A stretch of DNA of 64,000 bases from Spirochaetales bacterium (GTDB taxonomy: Bacteria; Spirochaetota; Spirochaetia; SZUA-6; RPPD01): assembly GCA_016929065.1 (NCBI GenBank), contig JAFGJO010000043.1, positions 62,001 through 126,000 of the forward strand. The letters run 5' to 3'. Numbering within the stretch: the first letter of the stretch is position 1; each line of letters starts with the position of its first letter. A program made the translations under genes and the position numbers. Of this stretch, positions 50,679-60,175 are shown piece by piece. The notes beneath the pieces are model-generated. The model was not told where the DNA came from, did not search any database, and worked only from the letters and a program-made list of their open reading frames with translations.

Positions 50679-52784
50679 TTATCTTTGCTCCCTCAAGTCT
50701 CCTGCAACATCAATAATCTGGCGCAAGGGAGTTTCGATTTCTTCCCATTTTCTCGTCTTTAATCCGCAGTCGGGGTTTACCCAGAAGTTTTCGGCCGGAA
50801 TCTGAGCAATTGAGCGGGTAACCACTTCCTTCATCGCTTCCACAGTCGGTGTGACAGGGGAATGAATATCCCACACACCCAGTCCAATCTGGCGTTTGTA
50901 TTTGTAGGATTCAAAGGCCTTGATAATTTCACCCCTGCTTCGGGATGCTTCAACACTGATCACGTCCGCATCCATTTTTTCTATTTCCGCAATAATCTCA
51001 TCAAAATCAGAATAGCACATATGCGTGTGAATCTGAACATCAGAGGGAGCATACGCAGCCACTTTAAACGCCTTGACCGCCCAGTCAAAATAGGCAGGCC
51101 AGTCCGCCCTTTTTATCGGGGCTTTTTCGCGAAAAGCCGGTTCATCGATCTGAATCACCTTTATCCCGGCATTGATGTAATCTTTTACTTCTTCCTGGAG
51201 TGCATCGGCGATCTCATGAGCCAGCTTCTCGACAGGGACATTCGGATTTGTAAAACTCCAGGCAATGATAGTGACCGGGCCGGTGAGCATTCCCTTCATG
51301 GGTTTTTTTGTCAGGCTCTGGGCAAATGCAATTTCTTTTACAGTCATCGGGGTCGGCCGCTTGACATTTCCCTCTATTATCGGCGGGCGGTATCCCCGGC
51401 TGCCGTAGGAAATAATCCATCCGTTTTGGGTGGTATATATCCCCTCAAGTTTTTCGGCAAAATATTCGACCATGTCGGTACGCTCAAATTCACCATGCAC
51501 CAGCACATCATATCCCATTTCTTCCTGCTGCCGCACTACCGCAGTTATTTTCTTATTGATAAAATCACCGTATTCCGCTTCTGAAATTTCATTATTACGA
51601 AAACTGTTTCTCATCTTCCGGACATCGGCTGTCTGCGGATAACTGCCGATCGTCGTCGTCGGGAACAGCGGCAGTCCAAGCCATTTCTGGTCTTCTTTTC
51701 GCTGTTCATAGGGTGTGCGGTCCACCAGCGGAATGGAGTATAATCCAACAGCCGGAAATGCAGTTGTGCCGGTGTTTGCGGTTCTGCTGTTTTTTTCACG
51801 GGATTTGTATTCCCTGATTTCTCCCAGTTTTTCCTTTGCAAAAACAAACCGTGAAGCGATATTTTTATCCGGTTCATTTTCTATAGAGAAGGGTAGATGC
51901 GACAACGGCGCGGCATTTGAAATCCATACTTCATTATCAATTGCTGTCATAATAGCACCCAGCGATGACTGTATTACGTCATCATTTTTGGGAAACACGT
52001 TTCTTCCGTCAATCAGGCCAGCGATAAGTATACTTTCTTTATTCAAGAAAGATAATTTTTCCAGATTCGACCTGCCTGCGACAAAATCGAGCCCCCAGGC
52101 CCTGAATCCAATTCCCAGGAGTTGGGGCGCATCCATTGCCTCATAATAGGTGATACAATGAATCCTCTTCAGATATTTTCCCAGTGCGGTGTACAGTTGT
52201 TCCGCAATATCGATTTCCAGGGGTGTCAGCTCCAGGACGAACGCGGGTTCTTCAACATGAAAAAATGAGTCTGGATATTTTTTAAAGAGTCCGGCATACG
52301 CTTTGGCCAGGGGAGCAATGCAATCCTGCAGCGGAATCGTGACATGGGACAATTTCAGAAGTGTGAAGGGGCCCACTACCGGCAACAGCGACGTTTGTGT
52401 TGTCTTGAGGTATTCAAATTTGTCCCATGCAAAAGAAAAATCGGTATTATTAATTTCCGGCCGCATATAATGATAGTTGGTATTAAAATATTTTTTCATG
52501 GGGAGTGCGTTATTCCCCCGGCAATAGCTGTAATAGGAGTCAAGATTTTCAAACGGAAGAATCCCCATCATAAAGGCAGTATCAATAAACGGGTCATAAA
52601 AGGAGATTTCACAGTCCGGGTGCATATCCACCGCACTGTAGAGGAAAACTCTTTCGTCTTCTATTCCATGAAGCGAAGAAATAAATTCTTCTTCTGTTGA
52701 ATGGTTCGCCCATAAGGCCTCAAGGGTTTTCTTGTATTCCCTGTTTTTTCCGATTCTGGGAAATCCGTATGCGTATGTTTTCAT
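50679..52784 (-). CDS. metE: Cobalamin-independent methionine synthase
   Basis: A 701-residue enzyme that methylates homocysteine with methyltetrahydrofolate polyglutamate. The start MKTYAYGFPRIGKNREYKK, the catalytic-domain opening FPTTTIGSYPQT, and the zinc ligands in HTHMCYSDF and NPDCGLKTR are visible, with VLVHGEFERTDMVEYF between. It is about 50 residues shorter than E. coli MetE, mostly in the linker and N-terminal half. ATG 52784 is set by GGAGAG; an earlier reading begins upstream without one. No SAM or B12 riboswitch is evident before it. Confidence 0.95.
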   Translation of the reverse strand: MKTYAYGFPRIGKNREYKKTLEALWANHSTEEEFISSLHGIEDERVFLYSAVDMHPDCEISFYDPFIDTAFMMGILPFENLDSYYSYCRGNNALPMKKYFNTNYHYMRPEINNTDFSFAWDKFEYLKTTQTSLLPVVGPFTLLKLSHVTIPLQDCIAPLAKAYAGLFKKYPDSFFHVEEPAFVLELTPLEIDIAEQLYTALGKYLKRIHCITYYEAMDAPQLLGIGFRAWGLDFVAGRSNLEKLSFLNKESILIAGLIDGRNVFPKNDDVIQSSLGAIMTAIDNEVWISNAAPLSHLPFSIENEPDKNIASRFVFAKEKLGEIREYKSREKNSRTANTGTTAFPAVGLYSIPLVDRTPYEQRKEDQKWLGLPLFPTTTIGSYPQTADVRKMRNSFRNNEISEAEYGDFINKKITAVVRQQEEMGYDVLVHGEFERTDMVEYFAEKLEGIYTTQNGWIISYGSRGYRPPIIEGNVKRPTPMTVKEIAFAQSLTKKPMKGMLTGPVTIIAWSFTNPNVPVEKLAHEIADALQEEVKDYINAGIKVIQIDEPAFREKAPIKRADWPAYFDWAVKAFKVAAYAPSDVQIHTHMCYSDFDEIIAEIEKMDADVISVEASRSRGEIIKAFESYKYKRQIGLGVWDIHSPVTPTVEAMKEVVTRSIAQIPAENFWVNPDCGLKTRKWEEIETPLRQIIDVAGDLREQR

Positions 52785-52854
52785 GACACTCTCTCCTTTA
52801 TAAAATAAAGTACTGACAACCGGATTTGTAGTAAAGCAGCAGAGGTGATTTCTT

Positions 52855-52913
52855 GAAAAAAAATCCCGCACCTGAATACTCTATCATTAAAGATATCGCA
52901 GCCATGCACGGGA
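52855..52913 (-). terminator. Possible terminator or attenuator between rpmE and metE
   Basis: On the minus strand TCCCG (52913-52909) can pair with CGGGA (52868-52864), followed by eight T residues. Only weak inner pairs (TATC/GATA) support the long loop. It may end the rho-rpmE transcript or regulate metE. Confidence 0.35.
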
Positions 52914-52936
52914 CCTTTGTATGTTTTCTGTTTCTT

Positions 52937-53140
52937 TTAGTCTTTGATATTGTATTTTTTCTTGAACCGTTCAACACGGCCTGCGGTATCAACAAGTTTC
53001 TGTTTCCCGGTATAAAATGGATGACATTCTGAACAAATTTCAACGCTCAAATCTTTTTCTGTGGAACGTGTTTTGATTTCATTTCCGCATGCACATTTAA
53101 TCACCGTATTTTCATACTTCGGGTGAATTCCCTTTTTCAT
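52937..53140 (-). CDS. rpmE: 50S ribosomal protein L31
   Basis: A 67-residue L31 of the zinc-binding (C+) type: [44 protein letters not shown]. Four cysteines in CACGN and CSEC would hold zinc. It lies 58 bases after rho on the same strand; the rho-rpmE order is common in bacteria. Confidence 0.97.
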   Translation of the reverse strand: MKKGIHPKYENTVIKCACGNEIKTRSTEKDLSVEICSECHPFYTGKQKLVDTAGRVERFKKKYNIKD

Positions 53141-53198
53141 ACTCTTTCCTCCAAATCTATGAATCCACGAGGCAATTGTCTCGTTCGAATTATTTCAT

Positions 53199-54827
53199 TT
53201 ATGCGTCACCAACCGATGAGGTATTCATCGACCGTAAAAACGCTTCATTATTCTTGGTTTTTTTCATTCTGTCAATAAGCAATTCAATAACTTCCAGGTC
53301 ATCCATGGGGTTGATCACCTTTCTGAGTACCCACATTTTATTGAGTTCTTCTTCGGATAACAGGAGTTCTTCTTTTCGTGTTCCCGACCGTTTGATGTTG
53401 ATTGCCGGGAAAAGCCGCCGGTCTGACAGTCTTCGGTCGAGATTGATTTCCATATTGCCGGTACCCTTGAATTCTTCAAAGATAACTTCGTCCATTCTGC
53501 TTCCGGTATCAACAAGAGCAGTGGCTACAATCGTCAGACTGCCGCCGTTTTCAATATTTCGGGCTGCTCCGAAAAACCGTTTCGGCTTGTGCAGGGCATT
53601 GGAATCAACACCGCCGGAGAGTATTTTTCCCGAGGTGGGAACAGTCTGGTTATAGGCGCGCGCAAGACGGGTGATCGAGTCGAGCAGAATCACCACATCC
53701 CGCTTGTGCTCCACCAGCCGCTTGGCTTTTTCAATAACCATTTCAGCTACCTGAACGTGCCGGGTTGACTGTTCATCGAATGTCGAGGAGACCACTTCCC
53801 CATTGACATTCCGCTGCATATCAGTCACTTCTTCAGGCCGCTCGTCAATCAACAAAACAATAAGAAACACTTCAGGGTTGTTTTCAGTGATGGCATTCGC
53901 GATGCGCTGCAAAAGAATTGTTTTTCCTGTCCGCGGCGGAGAGACAATCAGTCCACGCTGCCCTTTTCCAATTGGACAAAACAAATCGATAAGCCGGGCA
54001 GAAATATTTCTGGTTTCGGTTTCAAGACGGAACTGTTCATTCGGGTACAATGGAGTAAGGTTGTCAAACGGAATACGTGTCTGCGCAATGGAAGGATCGT
54101 CAAAGTTGACCGTCTCCACCCGAAGCATGGCAAAAAAACGCTCGCCTTCTTTCGGCGGCCGAATTTGCCCGGCCACAGTATCGCCGGTTTTAAGATTAAA
54201 CAGACGGATCTGCGACGGAGAAATATAGATATCATCGGGTCCCGGCAGATAGCTGTAGTTCGGAGACCGCAGAAACCCGTACCCGTCGGGGAGAATTTCG
54301 AGTGCACCGTAGGCAAAAATAACTCCGCCTTTTTCAGTGTGTGCTTTAAGGATAGAAAAAATAAGTTCCTGCTTCTTGAGATTGATCAGGTTTTCCTGGT
54401 TTATCTCAAGACTGAGAGCAACCTCACGCAATTCCGCCACGCTTTTCCGCGTAAGATCATTGATGTTCAGGCGGTCATCATTTTCCCCGACAATGCTTGC
54501 TGCAGCATCCCCGTAAATATTGTTCTGCCCGTTGTTTTTCTGGGGAGTTTCCTTTTTTTCTTTCATTCCTCCTCCATTCTCCTGGTCAGAGAGTGAACCG
54601 GAGTCGTTTGATTTGTCCTCGAAGGCATCTGCACCATTCCCGTTCTCGCCTTCCTTGATGAGCTGGACTTTGAGCTTGCGTTTCCGCACAACACTTTTTC
54701 CAGCCTGATTTTCACCTGATCCGTTCGCATCATCAAGATTAAAGTCTTTGCGTTCCGCTGGGTTGTCCCCGGTATACAAGTCGCTCCCGTTCTGTGAATT
54801 ACTGAGCTTTTTTCTTATTATTGCCAT
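53199..54827 (-). CDS. rho: Transcription termination factor Rho
   Basis: A 542-residue hexameric RNA helicase ending untranslated transcripts. The first about 120 residues are charged and Asn/Gly/Glu-rich, likely disordered. The Rho N domain begins near [18 protein letters not shown]. The RNA-binding fold ([17 protein letters not shown]) and the ATPase follow, with Walker [16 protein letters not shown] and Walker [16 protein letters not shown]. The Q/R-loop motif GGVDSNAL is present. The acidic/basic N-terminal extension exceeds that of E. coli Rho, as in several other phyla. GAGAGGG precedes the ATG. Confidence 0.97.
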   Translation of the reverse strand: MAIIRKKLSNSQNGSDLYTGDNPAERKDFNLDDANGSGENQAGKSVVRKRKLKVQLIKEGENGNGADAFEDKSNDSGSLSDQENGGGMKEKKETPQKNNGQNNIYGDAAASIVGENDDRLNINDLTRKSVAELREVALSLEINQENLINLKKQELIFSILKAHTEKGGVIFAYGALEILPDGYGFLRSPNYSYLPGPDDIYISPSQIRLFNLKTGDTVAGQIRPPKEGERFFAMLRVETVNFDDPSIAQTRIPFDNLTPLYPNEQFRLETETRNISARLIDLFCPIGKGQRGLIVSPPRTGKTILLQRIANAITENNPEVFLIVLLIDERPEEVTDMQRNVNGEVVSSTFDEQSTRHVQVAEMVIEKAKRLVEHKRDVVILLDSITRLARAYNQTVPTSGKILSGGVDSNALHKPKRFFGAARNIENGGSLTIVATALVDTGSRMDEVIFEEFKGTGNMEINLDRRLSDRRLFPAINIKRSGTRKEELLLSEEELNKMWVLRKVINPMDDLEVIELLIDRMKKTKNNEAFLRSMNTSSVGDA

Positions 54828-54927
54828 GTTCCCTCTCCAGATTTATATCTCTGTGATTATGTTTTGCTTTGATTTTAGATTTGAAATCCTATCAGGAGAT
54901 TTATGATTAGCTTCTCTGTTAAGTATA

Positions 54928-55713
54928 TTACCAATCATAAAAAGAGTCAAGTTTATATTCGGCTCCCAGCAGTGAACCACTGGCCTCTCCTGTTTTTTGT
55001 ATGGAAACCAAATTGGCGGCAGAAAGCATTGCCACATGAGCTGCTTTCTTTCGAACCTCATTGCGTGTTCCTGAAAATTGATACCTGCCGGAATACACAG
55101 GGCCATTTGCCAGGCCGACCGCAATCCAGACAGTCCCGACGGGTTTTTCTGCTGTCCCCCCGTCGGGTCCTGCAATTCCTGATACTGCCATGGAAACACC
55201 GGCACCGGATATATCAAGCATCCTTTTTGCCATCAGCTCCACAACATCTCCGGAAACAGCACCTTTCTGTTGAATAATATCTGATGGAATGTTCAACAGC
55301 GTCGATTTTGCTTCATTTGCGTAGACTACCACACCGCCCCAGAATACTGCAGAACTCCCTGCAGATGAAGTCAGTTCCTGCGCAATCTGTCCGCCTGTGC
55401 ATGATTCCGCTGTCGCACAGACAGTTTTGCATTCCCGCAGTACTGTCGTGAACACCTGCGGGGCAGTGACATGTCCCGAATATACCGCATTCCTCCCAAA
55501 ATGCGCTCTGATTTCATTGAATAACATCTCTTCATTCATTCCGGAACAGGAGGTAATCCCGAACCGAATCGATGAATCATTTGCTGTTACAGAAACTGAA
55601 TCATCAGCCTGCAAACGGTTTTTTAAAAATAATTGAAAAGCGGATTCCTTGATAAAAAACAGTGTTCCGCTGTACACATTTACCCCGTATTTTTTTCTTT
55701 GTGTATCAGGCAT
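54928..55713 (-). CDS. pncC: CinA-related nicotinamide-nucleotide amidase (PncC domain) without MoaB domain
   Basis: The C-terminal about 160 residues are a PncC/CinA_C domain (CATAESCTGGQIAQELT, GGVVVYANEAKS, GAVSGDVVELMAKRML, VSGIAGPDGGTAEKPVGTVWI). The enzyme deamidates NMN. About 90 residues before it resemble the KH-like middle domain of full-length CinA (IRFGITSCSGMNEEML..), but the N-terminal MoaB-like domain is missing. I chose ATG 55713; the frame is open to 55785 but a small Cys-rich reading in another frame covers that part. The gene follows bactofilin on the same strand. Confidence 0.82.
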   Translation of the reverse strand: MPDTQRKKYGVNVYSGTLFFIKESAFQLFLKNRLQADDSVSVTANDSSIRFGITSCSGMNEEMLFNEIRAHFGRNAVYSGHVTAPQVFTTVLRECKTVCATAESCTGGQIAQELTSSAGSSAVFWGGVVVYANEAKSTLLNIPSDIIQQKGAVSGDVVELMAKRMLDISGAGVSMAVSGIAGPDGGTAEKPVGTVWIAVGLANGPVYSGRYQFSGTRNEVRKKAAHVAMLSAANLVSIQKTGEASGSLLGAEYKLDSFYDW

Positions 55714-55826
55714 GCTCTGTACAAGGTTATTTGCCGGCATTGCCATTCTGCAGGTATTACTGCTTCGTATGAACAGTTTGCACACAGACCGTCTGTTTCA
55801 GGGTCGATCTGGACCGGACATTTCAT
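55680..55826 (-). CDS. Possible 48-residue four-cysteine protein
   Basis: A short frame beginning MKCPVQIDPETDGLCANC and continuing to WQCRQI; its cysteines are spaced CX11CX2CX11C, suggestive of a zinc ribbon. It overlaps the start of pncC in a different frame and could be coupled to it. The ribosome-binding site is poor (GAGAA). The cysteine pattern is the main argument; chance is possible. Confidence 0.35.
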   Translation of the reverse strand: MKCPVQIDPETDGLCANCSYEAVIPAEWQCRQITLYRACLIHKEKNTG

Positions 55827-55859
55827 GATGTTCTCGTATAAAATATATCACATTTTGTA

Positions 55860-56291
55860 TCAGGAAACTTGAAGGGTTTCAATTATTTTGGTATTTTTTT
55901 TAATGTCTTCAGTATTTTCCTTGAAAATATCGATCGTGTCCGGATCCTTGATCATCTCACACTTTCCTTCAAAAAGCACACCATCAGCAATGATCAGTTT
56001 TGCCGTTTTTATATTGCCGAACACTTTGCCGCTCCCCAGCATTTCCAGCTTGTCTTTTGCGATGATATTTCCGCGGACTATCCCTCCGACAATGATCGAC
56101 CCGACCCGAATATCTGCCTTTATGTCGGCTCCATCCGCAATGATAAGCGTCCCGGGAGAAACAATTTCACCGTGAAACGCACCAAGTATTTTCAGGGAAT
56201 CTTTAAAACGAAGCACCCCGTTGAATTTCGTGTTTTTCCCCAGTGTAGTCCGCGCTTCTTCGTTTTTTTGGTTTTCAAGTATTTTTGCCAT
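55860..56291 (-). CDS. Bactofilin family cytoskeletal protein
   Basis: A 143-residue polymerising beta-helix protein: short disordered N-terminus, then repeated strands (FNGVLRFKDSLKILGAFHGEI, GTLIIADGADIKADIRVGSIIVGGIVRGNI, KLIIADGVLFEGKCEM). Bactofilins self-assemble without nucleotide at the membrane and influence cell shape; in spirochaetes they are linked to helical shape and wall enzymes. It lies in a minus-strand group with a response regulator and a TPR protein. Confidence 0.92.
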   Translation of the reverse strand: MAKILENQKNEEARTTLGKNTKFNGVLRFKDSLKILGAFHGEIVSPGTLIIADGADIKADIRVGSIIVGGIVRGNIIAKDKLEMLGSGKVFGNIKTAKLIIADGVLFEGKCEMIKDPDTIDIFKENTEDIKKNTKIIETLQVS

Positions 56292-56309
56292 AATAAAGGT
56301 TCCCCGGAT

Positions 56310-56531
56310 TTATTTTGTTTTCATTACAAAGACGCCGTCCCAATCCTCCGGCGGCGGATTTTTTATATATATTTCACACCGCTCCAGATACACTTTTGCC
56401 GGTCCGTCATCGGGATGTATTTCGAGCGCTTTCTGGAAACATTGTTTTGCGTCAACAAATTTCATTTCATTATACAGTTTTCTTCCCTGAGAGAAAAGTT
56501 CAACCACCTGTTTCATTTCCTGGCTGATCAA
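56310..56531 (-). CDS. Small TPR protein
   Basis: A 73-residue protein with one to two TPR helical pairs (FSQGRKLYNEMKFVDAKQCFQKALEIHPDDGPAKVYLERC) and the tail NPPPEDWDGVFVMKTK. The same TPR plus PP-x-x-WDGV tail commonly ends spirochaetal adenylate cyclase-type proteins, so this looks like that module as a separate gene. It overlaps the response-regulator stop by four bases (ATGA). Confidence 0.8.
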   Translation of the reverse strand: MISQEMKQVVELFSQGRKLYNEMKFVDAKQCFQKALEIHPDDGPAKVYLERCEIYIKNPPPEDWDGVFVMKTK

Positions 56532-57274
56532 TTATGGACTCCCTCGAGATTGATTTCTTTTTCTTTCCACTGCTGGAGATTTTTCTGATATTTCCTTTCC
56601 AGGTCGTCCAGAGTGAGATCACCCCGCTTCAAATCGTCACCCTTTCCCTGAAGTTCCTTGATTTCATCTTCCAGGCCGCTGATGGAGGCAAGAATCATGT
56701 CGCTTTCCTCTTTTATCAGCGTAATCAATTCTTTTACCTCGTCAGGTTTTGAAATGTCAATTTTATCAGCTTTTTCGGAAAGCTTTGTAAACGGCTTTTT
56801 GATGTGCTGGGTAAAATAGATAAGTGATTTATTCAGTGATTCAATCACGGATATTCGGCTTTCCCTTCTGGTGACTTGACGGGAAAGTTCACGGTTCCTC
56901 AATACAACGCGGATGCGCGCAAGGACTTCGGAAAAATTGAACGGTTTGGTGATATAGTCATCCACCCCAAGTTCAAGCCCTTCAATTTTGTCTTTGACTT
57001 CATCCATGGCCGAAAACATGATAATCGGCGTATAGCGGAAATCTTTATAATGTTTGTCATTTTTCAGTATTTTTGTCACTTCCCAACCGGAAAGTTTCGG
57101 CATGACATTGTCAAGAATAATAAGATCAGGATCACATTCTTTTATCTTTTCAAGCGCAACATCGCCATCCTCGGCCTTTTCCACGGCAAACCCGAGTTTG
57201 GAAAGCATCACATCAAAAAATTCAAGATTAATGGGTTCATCATCGACGATGAGTATTTTCGCTTTCGACTTCAT
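56528..57274 (-). CDS. Response regulator with C-terminal coiled coil
   Basis: A 248-residue protein. The receiver domain (1-125) has IVDDEPINLEFF, the phospho-acceptor D55 in LIILDNVMPK and the lysine in ITKPFN. The rest is a long charged coiled-coil region (about 130-245) with no DNA-binding or output enzyme motif. It probably signals by protein contact, perhaps through the TPR protein encoded directly after it. No cognate kinase is adjacent. Confidence 0.9.
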   Translation of the reverse strand: MKSKAKILIVDDEPINLEFFDVMLSKLGFAVEKAEDGDVALEKIKECDPDLIILDNVMPKLSGWEVTKILKNDKHYKDFRYTPIIMFSAMDEVKDKIEGLELGVDDYITKPFNFSEVLARIRVVLRNRELSRQVTRRESRISVIESLNKSLIYFTQHIKKPFTKLSEKADKIDISKPDEVKELITLIKEESDMILASISGLEDEIKELQGKGDDLKRGDLTLDDLERKYQKNLQQWKEKEINLEGVHN

Positions 57275-57371
57275 GGATGTCTCCTTATATAATTTCTATT
57301 CTTGTTTATTCTCTGACTTTTGTCAATTCCCAATTTGTCTTTCGGCCCCTCACCGGGAGTGTTGGTTCATT

Positions 57372-59441
57372 TCAAGCTTCTTCATTCCCCGAATACACTG
57401 CCTTTTTGACGAATAATCTGTTTTTTAGCAGTAAAATCCCGCCTGCAAGGAAGAGAATTCCGGTTATAATACTGGCAAAAAGTCCGAACCAGTCGCCCCA
57501 AAGGGTATATAACGTCGTTTCATCATTTACAATGGGAACTTTTACCACAATAGAGCTTTCAGTCATTGGTTCTGCCATGGCGAGAATTTTCCCGTTCGGA
57601 TCAAACGCGGTCGTTATTCCGTTTGCCGAACTGCGGATAGTCGCCCTGCGTGTTTCCACACTCCGGAACACTGCAATACAGATATGCTGCATCAGCTGAA
57701 CCCTGGATTTTGACCAGGCGTCATTGGTAATATTGACAATCACCTCTGCACCGTTTTCAACAAACCGCCTGGTGATATACCCGAAACAGTCTTCAAAACA
57801 GACCGGGGTTGAATACCTGACACCATTTGATTCAAAAACATGGGACTTGTCCATTTCTCCGCCCTCTTCCCAAAAATGCGTATCAGCGTTTAAAAGCCAC
57901 TGATAAATTTCCGGAAACAGATCTTTAAACGGGAAGTGCTCGGTATAGGGAACAAGGTGTGTTTTCCGGTACACCCCTTTGATCTCCCGGCCTTCAAACA
58001 AAATTGCCGCATTGTAATCTTTCCGCTCGTAATTTCCCCGTGCATCCCTGCCAATCAATTCACCGTCAACGTTCCCGGTCAGATAGGGTATTTTCTGCGT
58101 ATCCAAAAACTCAAGGAACGGTTTGACAACCCGGTTATACCGGAACTGGTCAAAACGGTATTGAGAGTGAAAACGGACCGAAGGGACAACTGCTGTCTCG
58201 GGCCATACGACGATATCCGGCTCCTGCTTTATTGCCTCTTCACTGAGTGCGATCAGTGTCTTCAGCGAAGATTCATATACTGCATTTCCGCCCTTCCATG
58301 GATCGATATTCGGCTGAATCAGGGCAGCTTTCCATTCCGGATTGCTGCTATAGTCTTTTTGTATTACAAATCCAAAGACAAGCAGAAAACAAAAAATTCC
58401 TGCAAAGACAACACCGCCTGTTTTAATCGTTTTAAGACGTTGTTTTATCTGTTTCAGGCCTTTCGTGAGTACTGCCGCGGCGAATGCTGCAGGAAAAATC
58501 ACCAGAAACGACACAAGCCAGACACCGCCAAGGGATGCCGATTGCATGAGGGGGGAAAACAGATACTGTGTGTATCCCATAAATCCGTAGGGGTATCCGG
58601 AAAACCCCAAAGAAGTGAGGTATTCATACGCCACCCAGACGACACACTGAAAGATAAACCCCCATCGGGGAAAAAACAGCACGACAGCCTTCAAAGCAGT
58701 AAACGCAATTGCAAAAAAAACTGCCCGGTATGCAAGTGCGACGATGATCGCAAGCGGGTGGAACGTGGCCAGCCAGTAATTCAGCAAAAAATGTGCGAGG
58801 ATGCCGAAAAAAATGCCTGCGAGCGGTGCAAAGCGGAGCTTTACCCTGTTTATCACCAGGAATACTGGAACGAGGGCAATAAAGGCGAAGGGAAACATGC
58901 CCCATTCATTCGCAAATCCTGGAAAAGACAATGCATAGAAAAACGAGCCCAGGGACAATAAAAAAATCGCTTCAATCGTACGAACAATAAATCTGTAGAC
59001 AGGTGAAATATGCGGCCGGGTCTCCCGACAACGGAATAAGACAATCAGGGCGGTACCGGATATAAAAAAAACCGCTGCATACAGTACGCTGACGATCATC
59101 CTGGTTGAAAACTCAACATCAATTACCAGCAGAGTAAACAGACACCCGACAAGCCCTGTCGTTATACTTGCGGTAATGAGCCCCGCAAGAGTACGTGTAT
59201 CTTTAAGACTGAGGCTGATTCGTTTCAGGGTGAATACAAGACCTGCAGCTGAAACGCCGGTGAACGCGAACAGCATAAAAACAGAAAAAAGTATATTGAT
59301 TCCCATAAATAAAGGAAGCAGGCCAGCGGCTACGGAGACAGCCGGAATTCCGGCAAGACAGAACAGCCGGACAGCAAGGGGGAAAGAGGCATCAGGCGGT
59401 TCCTGAATGTGTTGTCTGTTGCTTTTTTTCATTGAGTTCAT
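57372..59441 (-). CDS. lnt: Apolipoprotein N-acyltransferase with extra N-terminal membrane domain
   Basis: Lnt adds the third acyl chain to lipoproteins at the outer face of the inner membrane. The nitrilase domain has the triad E415 (VVWPETAVVPS), K493 (YRKTHLVPYTE) and C548 (TPVCFEDCFG). The usual Lnt membrane region starts at about residue 160 (GSFFYALSFPGFANEWG). Before it about five further helices (about 22-137) make the protein 689 residues against roughly 510 in E. coli. The start could also be the ATG three codons in. HU and rpsT genes lie upstream. Confidence 0.93.
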   Translation of the reverse strand: MNSMKKSNRQHIQEPPDASFPLAVRLFCLAGIPAVSVAAGLLPLFMGINILFSVFMLFAFTGVSAAGLVFTLKRISLSLKDTRTLAGLITASITTGLVGCLFTLLVIDVEFSTRMIVSVLYAAVFFISGTALIVLFRCRETRPHISPVYRFIVRTIEAIFLLSLGSFFYALSFPGFANEWGMFPFAFIALVPVFLVINRVKLRFAPLAGIFFGILAHFLLNYWLATFHPLAIIVALAYRAVFFAIAFTALKAVVLFFPRWGFIFQCVVWVAYEYLTSLGFSGYPYGFMGYTQYLFSPLMQSASLGGVWLVSFLVIFPAAFAAAVLTKGLKQIKQRLKTIKTGGVVFAGIFCFLLVFGFVIQKDYSSNPEWKAALIQPNIDPWKGGNAVYESSLKTLIALSEEAIKQEPDIVVWPETAVVPSVRFHSQYRFDQFRYNRVVKPFLEFLDTQKIPYLTGNVDGELIGRDARGNYERKDYNAAILFEGREIKGVYRKTHLVPYTEHFPFKDLFPEIYQWLLNADTHFWEEGGEMDKSHVFESNGVRYSTPVCFEDCFGYITRRFVENGAEVIVNITNDAWSKSRVQLMQHICIAVFRSVETRRATIRSSANGITTAFDPNGKILAMAEPMTESSIVVKVPIVNDETTLYTLWGDWFGLFASIITGILFLAGGILLLKNRLFVKKAVYSGNEEA

Positions 59442-59516
59442 CCTGTGCTTTTTTCCGCAATTACTGGTAAAGAAAACAGTTTACACAAGGTTCAGGCGGA
59501 AAAATGAATATATATA

Positions 59517-59855
59517 CTATTCTCCGGCCGAATCTGAAGCATGTCTATTGGCCATATCCTCATCCGATAGATCCCAGACAAGTTTTTTCAATTCCTGTCC
59601 GGCCCGGAAAAAAACTACCCCGTGCGCTGTGGTATTTACTTTTTCCCCTGTTTTTGGATTTCTGGCTTTTCTGCCGAGACGTGTGTGAACCTCAAAGGTG
59701 CCGAACCCGCGAAGCTCAATTATCCGGTTTTCCTGCAAAGCTGATTTTAGTTCTTCAAACAAAGATTCAATAACTGTTACTATTTCACGCTTATTGACAT
59801 CAATCTTCTGAAAAATATTTTCTACAATTTCTGCCTTCGTCAGCTTTTTCTGCAT
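59517..59855 (-). CDS. HU/IHF family DNA-binding protein
   Basis: A 112-residue nucleoid protein: KLTKAEIVENIFQKIDVNKREI, then IELRGFGTFEVHTRLGRKARNPKTGEKV, the DNA-wrapping arm with RNPKTGE. A 20-residue acidic tail (DLSDEDMANRHASDSAGE) extends beyond the usual 90-95 residues. HU in spirochaetes is the main chromosome-compacting protein. AAGGAAA precedes the ATG. Confidence 0.95.
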   Translation of the reverse strand: MQKKLTKAEIVENIFQKIDVNKREIVTVIESLFEELKSALQENRIIELRGFGTFEVHTRLGRKARNPKTGEKVNTTAHGVVFFRAGQELKKLVWDLSDEDMANRHASDSAGE

Positions 59856-59908
59856 GACTACTTTCCTTCTCCTGCTTTACACGCGGACGATGGGAGTACC
59901 TGGGATGA

Positions 59909-60175
59909 TTATGAAAGAGTATTGATCTTTTTCTGTAAACGGGATTTTTTACGTGCTGCGGTATTTTTATGTACAATGCCTTTTTTAGCCGCACGATCCA
60001 CTATGGAAGAAAACGATACCAATGACACAACAGCTTCATCTTTCTTTTTTTCGGTAACAAGGCCGTTGATTTTTTTTGCAGTATTTTTAATCTTTGTTCT
60101 GACTGCCTTGTTCTCTATTTTTCGTTTTTCACTCTTCCGCAGATTTTTTAATGCTGAACGCGAACCTTTTGCCAA
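59909..60175 (-). CDS. rpsT: 30S ribosomal protein S20 (TTG start)
   Basis: An 88-residue basic protein: (M)AKGSRSALKNLRKSEKRKIEN, VRTKIKNTAKKI, SIVDRAAKKGIVHKNTAARKKSRL. There is no ATG at the correct place; TTG 60175 has GGAGG 8 bases upstream and gives the normal S20 start. E. coli rpsT also uses TTG, which matters for its autoregulation. Earlier in-frame codons give a hydrophobic extension not seen in S20. Confidence 0.95.
   Translation of the reverse strand: MAKGSRSALKNLRKSEKRKIENKAVRTKIKNTAKKINGLVTEKKKDEAVVSLVSFSSIVDRAAKKGIVHKNTAARKKSRLQKKINTLS

Noticed and set aside
50548-50805. 85-codon plus-strand frame between the MFS gene and metE
   Set aside because: Its second half is antisense to the metE 3' end; the unique part has no motif and no clear ribosome-binding site.
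52785-52936. SAM or cobalamin riboswitch before metE
   Set aside because: None of the conserved SAM-I, SAH or B12-box blocks is present; only a weak hairpin with a T-run.
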